From NCBI GenBank assembly GCA_033675545.1, contig JAWDGP010005101.1, positions 1-64,000 on the forward strand: 64,000 bases of DNA, written 5' to 3'. Below are positions 14,301 through 24,054 of the stretch, in pieces (the first letter of the stretch is position 1; each line of letters begins with the position of its first letter). This stretch comes from Elysia crispata (Eukaryota; Mollusca; Gastropoda; Plakobranchidae). The position numbers and the translations under genes were made by a program. The notes under the pieces are model-generated. The model was not told where the DNA came from. It searched no databases and saw only the letters and a list, made by a program, of their open reading frames with translations.

Positions 14301-17300
14301 TGAAAGTTCCCAAATATCGAATTTAACGGCATTGCAAGGTCACTCATGGGGACAGAAGGTTGTAGCCTTCCTGATAGGTGACTGATCACTGATCTACCCT
14401 CTAACTGGGGGCATCTGTGGTAGGCCCTGGGAGCAAACTAGATTGTCCCATCTTGGGCTATTTTAACAGCTGTGAACCACTAAACTTCAAACTTAAGGCT
14501 AGGATTAACAGCCAAACCAACCTGCCAGCTTAAGGCAGTAGAATATCCGGGCCTACATGTAACTGCCAGGCTGTGACAGACAGCCATCACAAGTTAGGAC
14601 AGTCTACTTCTGTTTGCAATAGAAGACGTGGGCTGAACCCACTAGCCGGCAAAATCCATGTCCTTTGTGAAGGCCCGCGACAGTGTCTGTATTACAATCT
14701 TGCGATAAAACTTGGCCTGTGTCGGCCCAAGTGCCATTTTGTGTCGCTCCTCAATTCAGAACTTCAAAAACAAATTTCTATAAAATGCCAGGCCAGACAT
14801 TTAGAAAATTCTTAGCTTTTACTTAGACTTGTTTTAAATCAGAAATAATTATGAATCTAAGCTTAGTTGTTGAAAAATTAGTGAATTCGGTTGAGCATAT
14901 AACGCACAGCACTCATGTGACCTAGATAAACTATTGGTCATTCGATGACTGGTCAGGAGCTAGAGTCGATGGACCGTGACCTTTGATCCCAAGATCGTAG
15001 GTTTCAGCTGGCCAAGTAGGTTGGGTGCACATACCACAATACATGTGATGAGTGACTGACATTGCCAGACAGAGGGCTGAACGCTTTGATATGTTTCCAT
15101 CCTAACTCGCACCAATCATCTACCTTGCCTTCTGGCCTACAAAACTATCTGTTAGTAGAGTGAATCGACTGTGACCTTTGATTAAAGGCCATGTTTAGTT
15201 GGATGGGTGTACCAGAATACACGTGATGACTGGCTGTCATTGCCAGACAGAGGGCTGAGGGCTTTGATATGTTTCAACCCTAAAGCTAAAGATAACAGCA
15301 ACATTGCCAGTATCCCATACTAGAACTGTTGCTATACTTAAACACCCACTTAAATCATTATTTAAGAATTGTCAGGTCTATGTTTTTAGTACTAATTGCT
15401 TTTTGTTGTATACAATGTTATCAAAATTTTAACTTTGTCATTAGAGTATTTATTAAATACAAATGATTTATTTGAAAAGATTCTTTAGGGTTTAGATATA
15501 CAAAAGCTCACACTGAATTATCAAAATATCAGTTTGGTAATTAACGTCATTATCAAGGACAAGAACTGAAGCAAAATAAACCTTTTTTTTTTACTCTTTC
15601 CATCTCAAATACTTTTACCACAAACTCACATAACTTGTATTGATCTTAGTTTGAAAGCAATAAAATTTAAAATTAGAAAAATCAACCACTCATAATGTTA
15701 CAACAAATTTGAAAAGTCCCCTGCAGCTCTTCTTGAAGTAAAAGGATGCATTAGTTAATAATTACTCCCTTTCTCCTTCAGTTCCCACAGTTTTAGCAAA
15801 GATGCTCATGGCAGTGGAGAACAAGAACCTTTCTTTAGAAGTTGTGGAAGCAGCATTTACCTGTCTGAGGGAGGAGTGGATGAAGTAAGTCTAAACCACA
15901 TATATTAGCTAAGAGGCTTGTCAGGATAAGTGCTTTATAACAAGGGCAAAAAATTTCTCTGTCAAACTTTAATTGTATTTGGATTTTGGACCTGTAGAAA
16001 GTATGCTTGATGAGAATTCAACACATAATGATGATATCACTCTGTAGTGTCTGAAAGAAATACTGCTGAGATGTAGTAGTATGATAAAAAGTTTCAAGGA
16101 AGAAGTGATTGAGTTGTGTGATTTGTTGCCACAAATGCAAGTGTTTAGCAGATACTTACAAGCACAGGTCTTGAAAGAAAAGATATCCAATTCTCCTTTT
16201 TCATAGAAGTATAGTTGGAGAGTAAGAAGTGTAAGGAAGGTGATGATAACATCTACGTAGAAATGAATACATGATCCAACAAACGTTGAATAAAAAAGTT
16301 ATTTCCTTTGCAATATTTTGACAAGTTTGTATTTATCAAAGTTTTGTAGATTTTGTAGGCTAATCTTAAAATAAGAGTCATGGTTGTGTTACAGTTACTT
16401 ATATGCTGTATAGCGGATGACAATTTAAATATAATTCAATAAGATTGGATGAGCCTTGCGCAACAACTATAAGTTTTAAGCTGATATCTGCAAGAACTTT
16501 ATTGTTGAAGAATATCTTAATTTACTATTCATGACACATTGTGGTATCTTTTTGTTTGTGTTGAATTGTGCACACCCTTGAGCATTTGTATCAGTCTAAG
16601 CCATTCCAAGTGTTGATGCTGTCACTGCAATTGCAAGTGGAAACTAAGAAAACTGAATTTTACTAGCATATGTCTTGTAAAGATTTTATTTTATAATTGT
16701 CTAAAGCAACAGCATTGTTAGCTCTTGTTTTTATGGTAATCATATTCCCTCTACATTCTCTGTCAGAATGTTTTTATCCTGTATGCATGGCACTTTTCTA
16801 TACGAAGCTCCATATAATTGAGAGTAGCTTCGTATGTGCTGCTTTTTTTTAGGAAACTTAGGTTATGAAGTGAATAATTACTTTTAATTTGAGAGCTCAC
16901 ATATCATTCCTTTCTCTGATTATAATATTTGTCGTTTCGTTTTATAAGTGTTTGGCTTTTTGTTTTCTTTTATTACATCACTTTTCTTTTTCAATGCTGT
17001 TGTCTTGTCCATTATTAGATATCTGTGTTGTATTTCTGACATGCCTGTTTGTGGCAAAACTTTGCCATTTGTTGCCAATGTTTGTTTCCAGACTAGTTTT
17101 TAAATTTTTCAAATTTCAAGGCCTTGCAATTGCAATGAATACCTCGACCCATCAGAATACAAAGTGTATTACTTTTATACAGTCCCTCCATCTTTTTAAG
17201 TGTGACAGGGCCCTCTCAGGACTAAAGTAGACTTTTATATTGAAATTTCTCAATTTTTTGGCCAAAAACAAAAATTGAAAAAGGTCCCAGATTTACTTCA

Positions 17301-18441
17301 AATGTTCCATTCTTTACATTTTATTTTTTGTTTCAGTAAAGTCAAAGTTCTGTTCAAGTTTACAAAAGCTGGTGGCAACAGAAGTGAAGAGGACACAAAG
17401 AAACTTTTGCAGGTATGAAAGATACTCCTGTGTGGACGATTTTTTGGGGCAAAGTGAATAATCTTGTTTGTGGCAAGTTCCTTTAGTGGGCAAAGGATAA
17501 TAGGTTGAGTGTGTGCATGTGTTTATATTTTAAGCTTAGCTTTCCTCATTTACAGTATTACATATGCATACATCATGCCTGGGTTCCTTTGATTTGTACT
17601 TCTCAGATGCCTGGATCTAGTATGAGACTATCCAAATATACCCCTCTACTAGTTTGTGTGAAGAAAGATGTGCTTCTTGGTTAAGAGTATAAGGCACCTG
17701 AGATGATCGGTTCATTTCCAGATTTATTTACTGGCTTATGTGTGTACCTTGGTGAACACATACATTATGCAAGACATATTATAGTATCTATTTCCATATG
17801 CCCTTTTACATGTAAACTTCCTTTTGAAGGTGACCTGCTATAGTCAGAAATAAAAATTATGATACATATAAATGTGTGGAAAGCAAGGTAAACCATATAG
17901 ACGTTTGGATTTTGATTCACTGCAACTTAAGTATTATCCAAAACTGTATTTTCAGCTCTTTAAAAAAATGAAATAAACATAACACTAACTTTTTTATGTT
18001 ATCAAAGATCAAATTAAAAAAACAGGATTTTGTTTTGAATGACATTTAGCTCATATTAGGCTTGTCCTAGTGTTGCCAGCAAGGTTGTGCTAAATTTGAT
18101 GCTGCAATGGATGAGTTCAAATCCACCATTTAACCTTAATAACTATTTTGTTTCTGTTAACTCTGTATTATTTATTCACAGTTCAGGTCTGTGGGTAGAT
18201 TCATGTGAAGTTAGTTACTTTGCTTTTATTTTTGAACGTTTGACCTAAAGTAATTTAATATAGCTTTTCTTAAATTTAGTAAGAAATCTCAACTAATCTA
18301 AGTTTATGCTCGTCTGGTCCTCAGATAGTTGGAGCTCGCAGTGAAGACAAACAGCTTCTCATGTTTTGGATGACAGGACTCAGTGTGCAGTACAGGGAAC
18401 ATATCTTAGCAGCTTCAGCACCAGGAAATATTCACAAATAA
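2359..18441 (+). CDS. FLCN: Folliculin, ten coding exons, complete
   Basis: Folliculin, with FNIP1/2, is a lysosomal GTPase-activating protein for RagC/D and so controls mTORC1 and TFEB signalling. Exons: 2359-2586, 5460-5597, 7027-7239, 7682-7952, 10879-11069, 11764-11877, 12164-12557, 15782-15884, 17337-17412, 18325-18441. All introns are GT-AG and all phases agree, giving 614 aa (human 579). The start [17 protein letters not shown] matches the human start almost exactly. Residues ~77-300 are the Longin domain, with the [12 protein letters not shown] motif. QARG carries Arg154, equivalent to the human catalytic Arg164. Residues ~340-614 are the DENN domain, with LKACGSR before it and WMTGLS near the end. 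Two linkers are longer than usual: the acidic stretch of exon 5 and a Ser-rich stretch (~440-500) in exon 7. Introns 1, 4, 5 and 7 hold transposon-like insertions. The exon reading comes from sequence; the function comes from the family. Confidence 0.97.
2620..5010. repeat. Repeat-bearing block with inverted ends in FLCN intron 1
   Basis: A ~28-base sequence beginning GGGTCAGTCCACCAGTACTG at about 2682 recurs as its reverse complement at about 4950-4979, near the other end of intron 1. Between them, variants of GTTAGGAATGTTACAGGAC recur near 2873, 3037, 3232, 3413, 3649 (weak), 4169, 4197 and 4373. A 72-codon open frame at 3667-3885 lies inside but matches nothing I recognise. The layout (inverted ends, repeated internal motif) suggests a non-autonomous mobile element, but I cannot assign a family and the outer boundaries are approximate. 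Confidence 0.5.
5750..6728 (-). mobile_element. LINE 3' fragment (RTE-like), copy A
   Basis: A 5'-truncated non-LTR retrotransposon lies in FLCN intron 2, antisense to the gene. On the minus strand it encodes reverse transcriptase segments [11 protein letters not shown] and a YPDDTVLI variant of the YADD active-site motif, then the downstream [12 protein letters not shown] and [11 protein letters not shown] segments. It ends near a short ATCAATCA-type repeat (~5755) at its 3' end. The frame is broken several times and the 5' endonuclease part is missing. Three further copies of the same 3' region lie at 19701, 41745 and 45412. The RTE-like assignment is by resemblance and is only moderately sure. 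Confidence 0.85.
8047..8150. repeat. Polypyrimidine low-complexity tract
   Basis: A CTT/CTCCTC-rich simple-sequence stretch in FLCN intron 4. It has no coding content and ends in a T-rich run. Confidence 0.7.
8800..10450 (+). mobile_element. Putative N-RAG-TP-like element in FLCN intron 4
   Basis: The block around the RAG1-N-like reading frame at 9546 contains a more GC-rich segment (8800-9010) unlike the flanking intron. A related short sequence occurs on both sides in the same orientation: CACGCGTGTGCAAAG near 8945 and GCGCATGTGCAAAG near 10419. I could not identify terminal inverted repeats or a target duplication, so the limits are approximate and the mobile nature is inferred from the protein type. 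Confidence 0.4.
9546..10151 (+). CDS. RAG1 N-terminus-like Cys-rich protein (N-RAG-TP type)
   Basis: An intact 201-codon frame in the FLCN sense direction, inside intron 4. Metal-ligand motifs follow the order seen in the RAG1 N-terminal region: an LCRIC knuckle (residues ~19-23), then further cysteines, then ICSKC (~69-73) followed by a basic stretch, then a Trp and DDCSIC (~117-122). RAG1 has LCRICG, a CHNCW-type pair, and W..H..SCDIC in the same order. The C-terminal third is Thr/Gln-rich and low-complexity. No RAG1 catalytic core is present. Such stand-alone RAG1-N-like proteins are known from N-RAG-TP transposons of Aplysia. It could instead be another Cys-rich transposon-domesticated protein. 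Whether it is expressed cannot be judged here. Confidence 0.6.
   Translation: MEAVMAHTIEHHNKCVNELCRICCNRSWTRKQKDSREKPRLCKNKKDDIFFICNINNEDDVCNKHSRTICSKCDVKIRKIKQTKTSKSKVMVQNLKVSAFAAAHLWTEYNLDLSIDDCSICGHYLSFSSGSVREAASIATTSSTRTSTYELDRPTASNIQLETTQDEPTNMQLESAQEESTGIQQTTATTAENTNTPVETA
10594..10744 (+). CDS. Orphan exon-like segment, unknown
   Basis: About 50 codons read [13 protein letters not shown], then [20 protein letters not shown], ending at a TGA. The composition (Trp, Asp, Pro, His in balanced use) is unlike the surrounding AT-rich intron. An AG at 10592-10593 preceded by a T-rich run could serve as a splice acceptor. The reading frame does not continue from FLCN exon 4 (the phase would give an early stop), so it is not a simple alternative FLCN exon. 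It may be the second exon or remnant of a neighbouring mobile element. I do not recognise the family. Confidence 0.3.
11238..11456. mobile_element. Short MITE in FLCN intron 5
   Basis: The two ends of this 219-base segment are inverted copies: AAAGTATGTTTACACAAA at the left edge and its exact reverse complement at the right edge. There is no coding content. The size and ends fit a miniature inverted-repeat transposable element. A clear target duplication is not visible. Confidence 0.7.
14930..15290 (+). mobile_element. tRNA-derived SINE-like tandem pair
   Basis: In FLCN intron 7, a segment reading GGAGCTAGAG, then GTGACCTTTGATCCC, then GATCGTAGGTTTCAG resembles a tRNA-like SINE head with A- and B-box-like parts. 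It is followed by a body containing CATTGCCAGACAGAGGGCTG. A second, partly matching copy of head and body follows at about 15157-15285 with the same GACAGAGGGCTGA core. The SINE identity is an inference from the tRNA-like head. The tandem similarity is directly visible. Confidence 0.5.
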
Positions 18442-19400
18442 ACTCGACCTTCATAGTTCTGAGATGTGTCTTGTGTTGTGCCATTGCTGCTGCTTAAATA
18501 TTATTGGTTCCCTGACAGTGAAGAGCTATGACATCTCTCATATGATTGACAAGTTTCCCTCACTTCAGACTTGTAAAACTTTATTCAATAATCAATTGAC
18601 CCTTGCCATTAATGATACTATGAGTGATTTGGCAAGTTCTCCTCTTTGGTGATTTAACAAGTTTCCTTGATTGTGAGCTATTCTATCGGTGATTTTACAA
18701 GTTTCCATCTAAATCTGAATTAATCTACTGATGATTTGACAAGTTCACCTCTTGTATGATATGACCAATTTCCCACACGGTGAATGAGTCTATCAGTGAT
18801 TTACTAAATTTTCTTGTCAGTGGACAGGTCTATTAGTTACTGGACAAAGTGCAATATTGTGATATTTTCCATGAACTGTTCTACAAATCTATTTGAGAGT
18901 GCCTTATAAAGTCAATGTTATTAATCGCAGCTTGGTTGTAGCTGGAATGGAGTGCTTGGAAAGAATGCATGTAAAATCTGTGTGAATGCTGATCAGTTTT
19001 GTATTATTCATTGGTTCTGAATTTAAATCGAGGGAAGCATTATTCTGAAATTGATATAATGAGTAAAGAATGTAACCAAATGCTTTTTTTTAATTAAATC
19101 TAAACATAAGTCACATTTTGGTGCCACAAATTTTTTTCTTCGCTGATCTTCAAATTGATTTTTATGATTTTCTGAATTTATTGCTAGAGATTTTCTCAAT
19201 TGTCAAAAGATAATTACAGCATAATGAGTCTAAAAAAATTTATTTAGAGAAGGAGCCTTCAAAACCATACCTTGGTTTATTTTAGAGAGCCTCTTAAATA
19301 TCCTTAGCAGATCTATCAGATGTAATGTGACAAATTTCTCTTTGTAGGAAGTCAAATCAACCATATGGCAGAGGCAATTTTATCTTGCAGAGTTGCAAGT
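18442..19400 (+). other. FLCN 3' UTR with degenerate repeats
   Basis: Downstream of the FLCN stop, variants of GATTTGACAAGTTTCC recur near 18543, 18622, 18650, 18690, 18731, 18758 and 18797 with irregular spacing. No reading frame of note is present. The polyadenylation site cannot be fixed: AATAAA-type hexamers occur at 20463 and near 23285. Confidence 0.5.
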
Positions 19401-19435
19401 CAAAGAGTATTTTATGACAATTCAGTTTGGTTTTG

Positions 19436-19440
<5 letters not shown>

Positions 19441-19468
<28 letters not shown>
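19441..19468. repeat. (TA)n microsatellite
   Basis: A short uninterrupted TA dinucleotide run downstream of FLCN. Confidence 0.9.
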
Positions 19469-19472
<4 letters not shown>

Positions 19473-19700
19473 CATATGTGGATGTCTGTGCAATTTGTTG
19501 TCAATGCTATGCATTGTGTTGTATTATATGTACAGTGTTGAAGAAAAAATACTTTTTCAGATTAATAATAGATTTAATTTTTTTTTCTTTTTAGAACAAA
19601 CTTTATTTGAAAGATATACGAACATTATTAAAGAGTGTGTCATTGAAAATGACACCCTGAAACATTGTAAACTACAGATATCAAACCTCTCCTCTGTAGT

Positions 19701-20461
19701 CATCAATCCATCAGGTGCCATGCTTTTTAGCATAGGCAATCATGACTTTTCACGCATCTCTATCCCTTGCCGCTTTCAGTGCTTCTGTCACTCTTCCTAC
19801 TTTGAGCCATTTTGTTAATCCATCCAACATATTTTCACATCTTTTTCCCCTGAAGCATTTTCCTTTGATCATTCCAGTTGTCACAAGATATTCTAGTTCT
19901 TTTCTCATCACATGTCCTAAAAAGGTTAGTTGGTGTTATTTTATGAGTGATCTTGTTGTGTCGGCTTCTTGTAACACTAACACTGTTTCGTTTGATTTCT
20001 TTGCAGTCCATGAGATTCATAGCATCTCCATTTCTGTTGCATCTAGTTTCTTTCGAACTGTTTTGACATTGTCCAGGCCTCACATCTATACATCAGAATG
20101 AGCTCAATATAGCACTACACGGCTCTTCATCTTGTGTGAAAAGAGATGTAGTTGTTAGTATTAATTTCAATCTCTGTAAATTCTTATTTGCTTGCACTAT
20201 TCTTTATGCAATTTCAATGTTGTTGCATTCATCCCTTGATATTAAAGTAACCAAGTATTGGACTTGATCCCTTTTCTTAAATTTATACTCATTGATAAAG
20301 ATGTTGATCTATGAACACTCACTGTTTAATTAACGACCATTACTTCTGTCTTTTTGCTATTCAGTTCCAACCCTTTCTTTCTGCTTTCTTTTTAAACGCC
20401 TAATAATAATTGCAAGTCTTCTTTATTTTCTGCAACTAATACAGTGTCATCAGCGTACTCA
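19701..20461 (-). mobile_element. LINE 3' fragment (RTE-like), copy B
   Basis: A minus-strand copy of the same LINE 3' region as copy A. It shares the 3' edge (ATCA-type repeat, then the complement of the stop-proximal sequence at CAGGTGCCATGC) and breaks off inside the reverse transcriptase at the YADD-encoding segment. It is multiply broken and lies just downstream of FLCN. Confidence 0.8.
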
Positions 20462-20489
20462 TAATAAAGTGATATTCTGATATATCTGA

Positions 20490-20981
20490 GGTTTCGCAGG
20501 AAAATCTTACGGGTCTTAAGCTTGACTACGACGTAATATTTTTAGACTGACCGACATCATTTGCATAAACTCCTCCCACTCTGCGGTACGTAGCATAATC
20601 ACTTTTCGCAAACATGCTAGCTCTTTCACTGAGAGCGTAACTGTTATGTAAGGGTTACATGATGACTGCCAGCGATGTTCTAATGCTACCGGTACTGAGT
20701 ACTAGCCTGGACCAGGTTCAAGCGCGCTATGGAGAGTGTTTCCACTACCCCACTGCATGCTCACACAGTTACATTACGTAACAATCACATGATTTGAAAC
20801 AGTTTTACCAGTAGCAGCAGATTTCACTGGTCTAAACAGCTGACCAGACTGGCCAGGCCTAATGCTCGCTTGCGGCTTCTGATGTAAACAAGGCATGCCG
20901 ATTTGCACATGTCACTAGGGAAACCACGTGTTTGTTACGTTATGACTCATACTTATGGTACGTAACTCTGTCTGCGAAACA
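20490..20981. mobile_element. MITE with ~50 bp imperfect inverted ends
   Basis: The left end begins GGTTTCGCAGGAAAATCTTA and the right end reads, as reverse complement, TGTTTCGCAGACAGAGTTAC. The match continues with gaps over about 50 bases, through TTACG, TAAG and ACGTAA blocks. The interior of about 490 bases has no open frame. Composition is richer in CpG than the surroundings. The family is unknown. Confidence 0.6.
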
Positions 20982-23507
20982 TGGCCATTGTAAAATAGAA
21001 TGTGCACGATTTGATTACATTGATTCTATTCTCAGGTAAAATCTTTAAACTTCTTGCTCTGTGTCTGGAATCATATCCTCCAAGTTTATGTGTTCCATAG
21101 ATGCATAAATAATTAATATGGTGTCAGGGCAGAGTTGTTAATAGAAGCTGTGGTGCACCAAAGGGATATATTTCATCAGCTTCATTAAGTCATTGCACTT
21201 CGGAGTTTTCATCTCACACCCTTTAATTAAAACTTGAATTTGCTCAGGTGTAGCTGCAACTGCTCTATTTTTTTTTTTGCAACAAAAGTAGATTTCTTTA
21301 AAGAGTATTTCTCTAGCCTTCATTTAGAGAGAGCCCTTTTTAATTGCATGCATTTCATTTGCATCCACTTCACAATTTCACAATCTTCGTTTTCCTTCAC
21401 ATTGATCAAATTATTGTCTTGATCTTTTTAAGAAAAGAAAGCTATCCATCTTAAGTAGATCTTGTTACTCCTTTTCACGACGTTAAAGTACTGTGGTGGA
21501 CCAAAGACATGTGTGCATCTTTTCAGCTCTAATGAGATGTCTATGGTCAATTTCATTTACAAAAACAAAGAAACCCACTTTCTATATACTTCATGTCAAT
21601 TGGTTCCAGATTATACTTGTTATTTACTGCAAAATACATGGGTCATAAGACAGTTTCTATTTTGTCCATAACAGCAGTCACTGCAGGTAATTAGCTGTTT
21701 TTACTGAGCTGAAATTTCCGGTGTGAGGAAATTGTACAGGCAGGATGCAACATTTTCAGAACCTGTGCAGTCCTTACTCTCAGAGGCTCATTGTAGCTTT
21801 ATGCTCTAAATAAGCATGTTTGCCCAGATTGTATACCCAGAGGTGCTGAAGGTAATATAATTCATTTGTTTTGAAATGGTGTTGGCAAGGTCCTCTCCAG
21901 ATCAAAGGTAATGACTTTTACTCCTACATATTCTTTAGATATGAGGACATCTTGCATGAGGTAGGCCCTGGCATCTGCAGCCCGGTCATGGTGGTTTTTT
22001 TCTCTCTTGAAAATTGTATCCACTTCTTCTTCTTATCTCCTTCTTCTATGTGATCAATCTTTATTGTATAAACATCACAGCTTTTGTGTTGTTTTTTTGT
22101 TTTTGTTTTTGTTTTCAGTGCATCAAGATTCAAAATGTGTTCCAGGTTAAGAATGTTTGTACACATGGTGCTGCCAAACACCTTTACCCACGGTTAGTAG
22201 GTCTGTTGTTGGTGCGTATTTAGTTCTGATGGCAGAGTTGAGTAGCTTGTTGGATAACGATAAGATTGACGGAAAATGTGCAGATAGAATTTTGTTTCTT
22301 GTTTGTCTGATAAAATAACCTTGATTTGTTGTGATGCAAGTCCTTTACTTTTCATCTTTTTATTTGGCCTTCCAACAACGAGGAAACTACTGCATGTTCT
22401 TGTCCATTCCAGTCTAAGGCATAAAAATGATCATAGATGGTCTCTTTTGTAACTTTTTCTGTGCTTTTCATTCAATACCAGCAGACATTAGGGAAGAAAA
22501 CTTTTCTGAGAACAACTGTCTCTGTTCTGGTTTAAAAAATGACATATCTATTAAAAAGTCAAATGTTGATGGGGCATTTGAAATTATTCTTTAAATTTCT
22601 GCGTGTCATGTGGTATCTGAGGTAGTGAATGGTGCTACTTGCTACTACTCTTTTAATTTGTTTATGAGATGAATCAAGATTGATCTGTTTACTTTGCTTT
22701 CTGATTTGCAACTATAACACCTAGAATAACTTCTGTTTTTTTTAGAGAACACAATTGTGTCAAATGAGATCAATGCCGTGTTACAAATTTTGCTTGTGTG
22801 CTTGCTCATTGTGAAGGTGAAATTGGCGTAGGCACTATATATACTATTTTATATCCTTCAAGCGTCTTCAATTTGCGGGCAATAAGATGTACTGACTATA
22901 TCTTTGACCTGCTAGATATATTATGTACAGATCAAATTTTGAGTGCAAGGTATGAATGGCAGAATCAATGTTATCATAAACCCTGAATTGTCAATCAAGG
23001 TGTTTACTGGAATAACAGAAGTGATATGGATTGCAAATTTTCCACAGTTTGTGTGTAGATCTGTTATACTTCAAGAAACTCAAAATTCCATTTGGCCCTA
23101 GGAATCATCTGTGGCATTAGACTGTAGGCCATCCAGAAAGTGCTACTTCATCTTTTATCTCACTGAACTTGACTGCATGGCAATTGGCATGTTTCACAAC
23201 CTGGGTTGTCAATTGTCACACTAGTCTCATATTTTAACATCTGCCAAACTTGATTTTGTATTCATAACATTGTTTGTGATATGAATAAACTATTACAATA
23301 CAGAATAAACATTTTGATCTTCTGAATTTCCCTATCGAAAAAAACTACTGATATGTTTTTAACAAAAAAGGCGATCATCATTTTTATTTAAATTTTCTTC
23401 TAAACAAGAGTACACATAAAGCTAAGCTTGAAGGCTTTTCAAAGCACTGTGTGAGAGCTCAACTTTCGTGCATTTTATATCTAAATCAGTTATTTTTCAA
23501 TGACATA
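20982..23507. other. Intergenic AT-rich stretch, nothing recognised
   Basis: No host exon, RNA gene or clear element is visible. Open frames here are short and lack coding character. AATAAA hexamers near 23285 and 23306 on the plus strand could serve a long FLCN 3' UTR, but nothing confirms this. Confidence 0.4.
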
Positions 23508-24054
23508 CAGTACACCTCGGACTCAACGAACTAGTTTGGTCATTTATAAAAGTTCGTTGAATACAAGGTTTGCTGGAGCCATGGCATAAGTCACCTGAAA
23601 GGAAGTAACTAACGTGTTTATAAAGCCATTCTTTACCCTTCCCACCATTGCCCAAGTTACCGTTGCTTTGGCTCTTTGATCTCATGCATTTGCTGCCGCT
23701 CCCTGCCCCCTTCCCCATCTCTTTTTATTGTCTTCTCCCTGCATGTCAATATTTGGCTTTCCTTACCTTTAGTATTACTATGGCATAATAGGTGCCCAAC
23801 TCTTTAAGCATTTCTTAACAGCCGACAGGGGACCTTTTGATTGAATTTCAACTGTATAGTTTCTAAGCAGAAAAGCATTTTATAGTGGATGTCATTACTT
23901 GTAGTTCGTTGAACCCAACGACTGGTCTTAGATTAGTTCGTTTGATGCAAGGTATTTTAAGAGAGCCAAAGAGGGAAAAAAAATGGGGATTTACTCTGTT
24001 CGTTGAATGCAAGGTGTTCTTTGAATCCGAGTTTGTTGCATTCGAGGTGTACTG
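23508..24054. mobile_element. pogo/Tigger-like MITE with TA duplication
   Basis: The left end reads CAGTACACCTCGGACTCAAC. The right end, as reverse complement, reads CAGTACACCTCGAATGCAAC. Both ends are flanked by TA, as expected for Tc1/mariner-superfamily insertion. CAGT termini followed by a CCTCG...CAACGAAC block are typical of pogo/Tigger elements. Subterminal GTTCGTTGAA repeats occur near both ends. At about 547 bases it has no transposase and must be non-autonomous. Confidence 0.8.
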
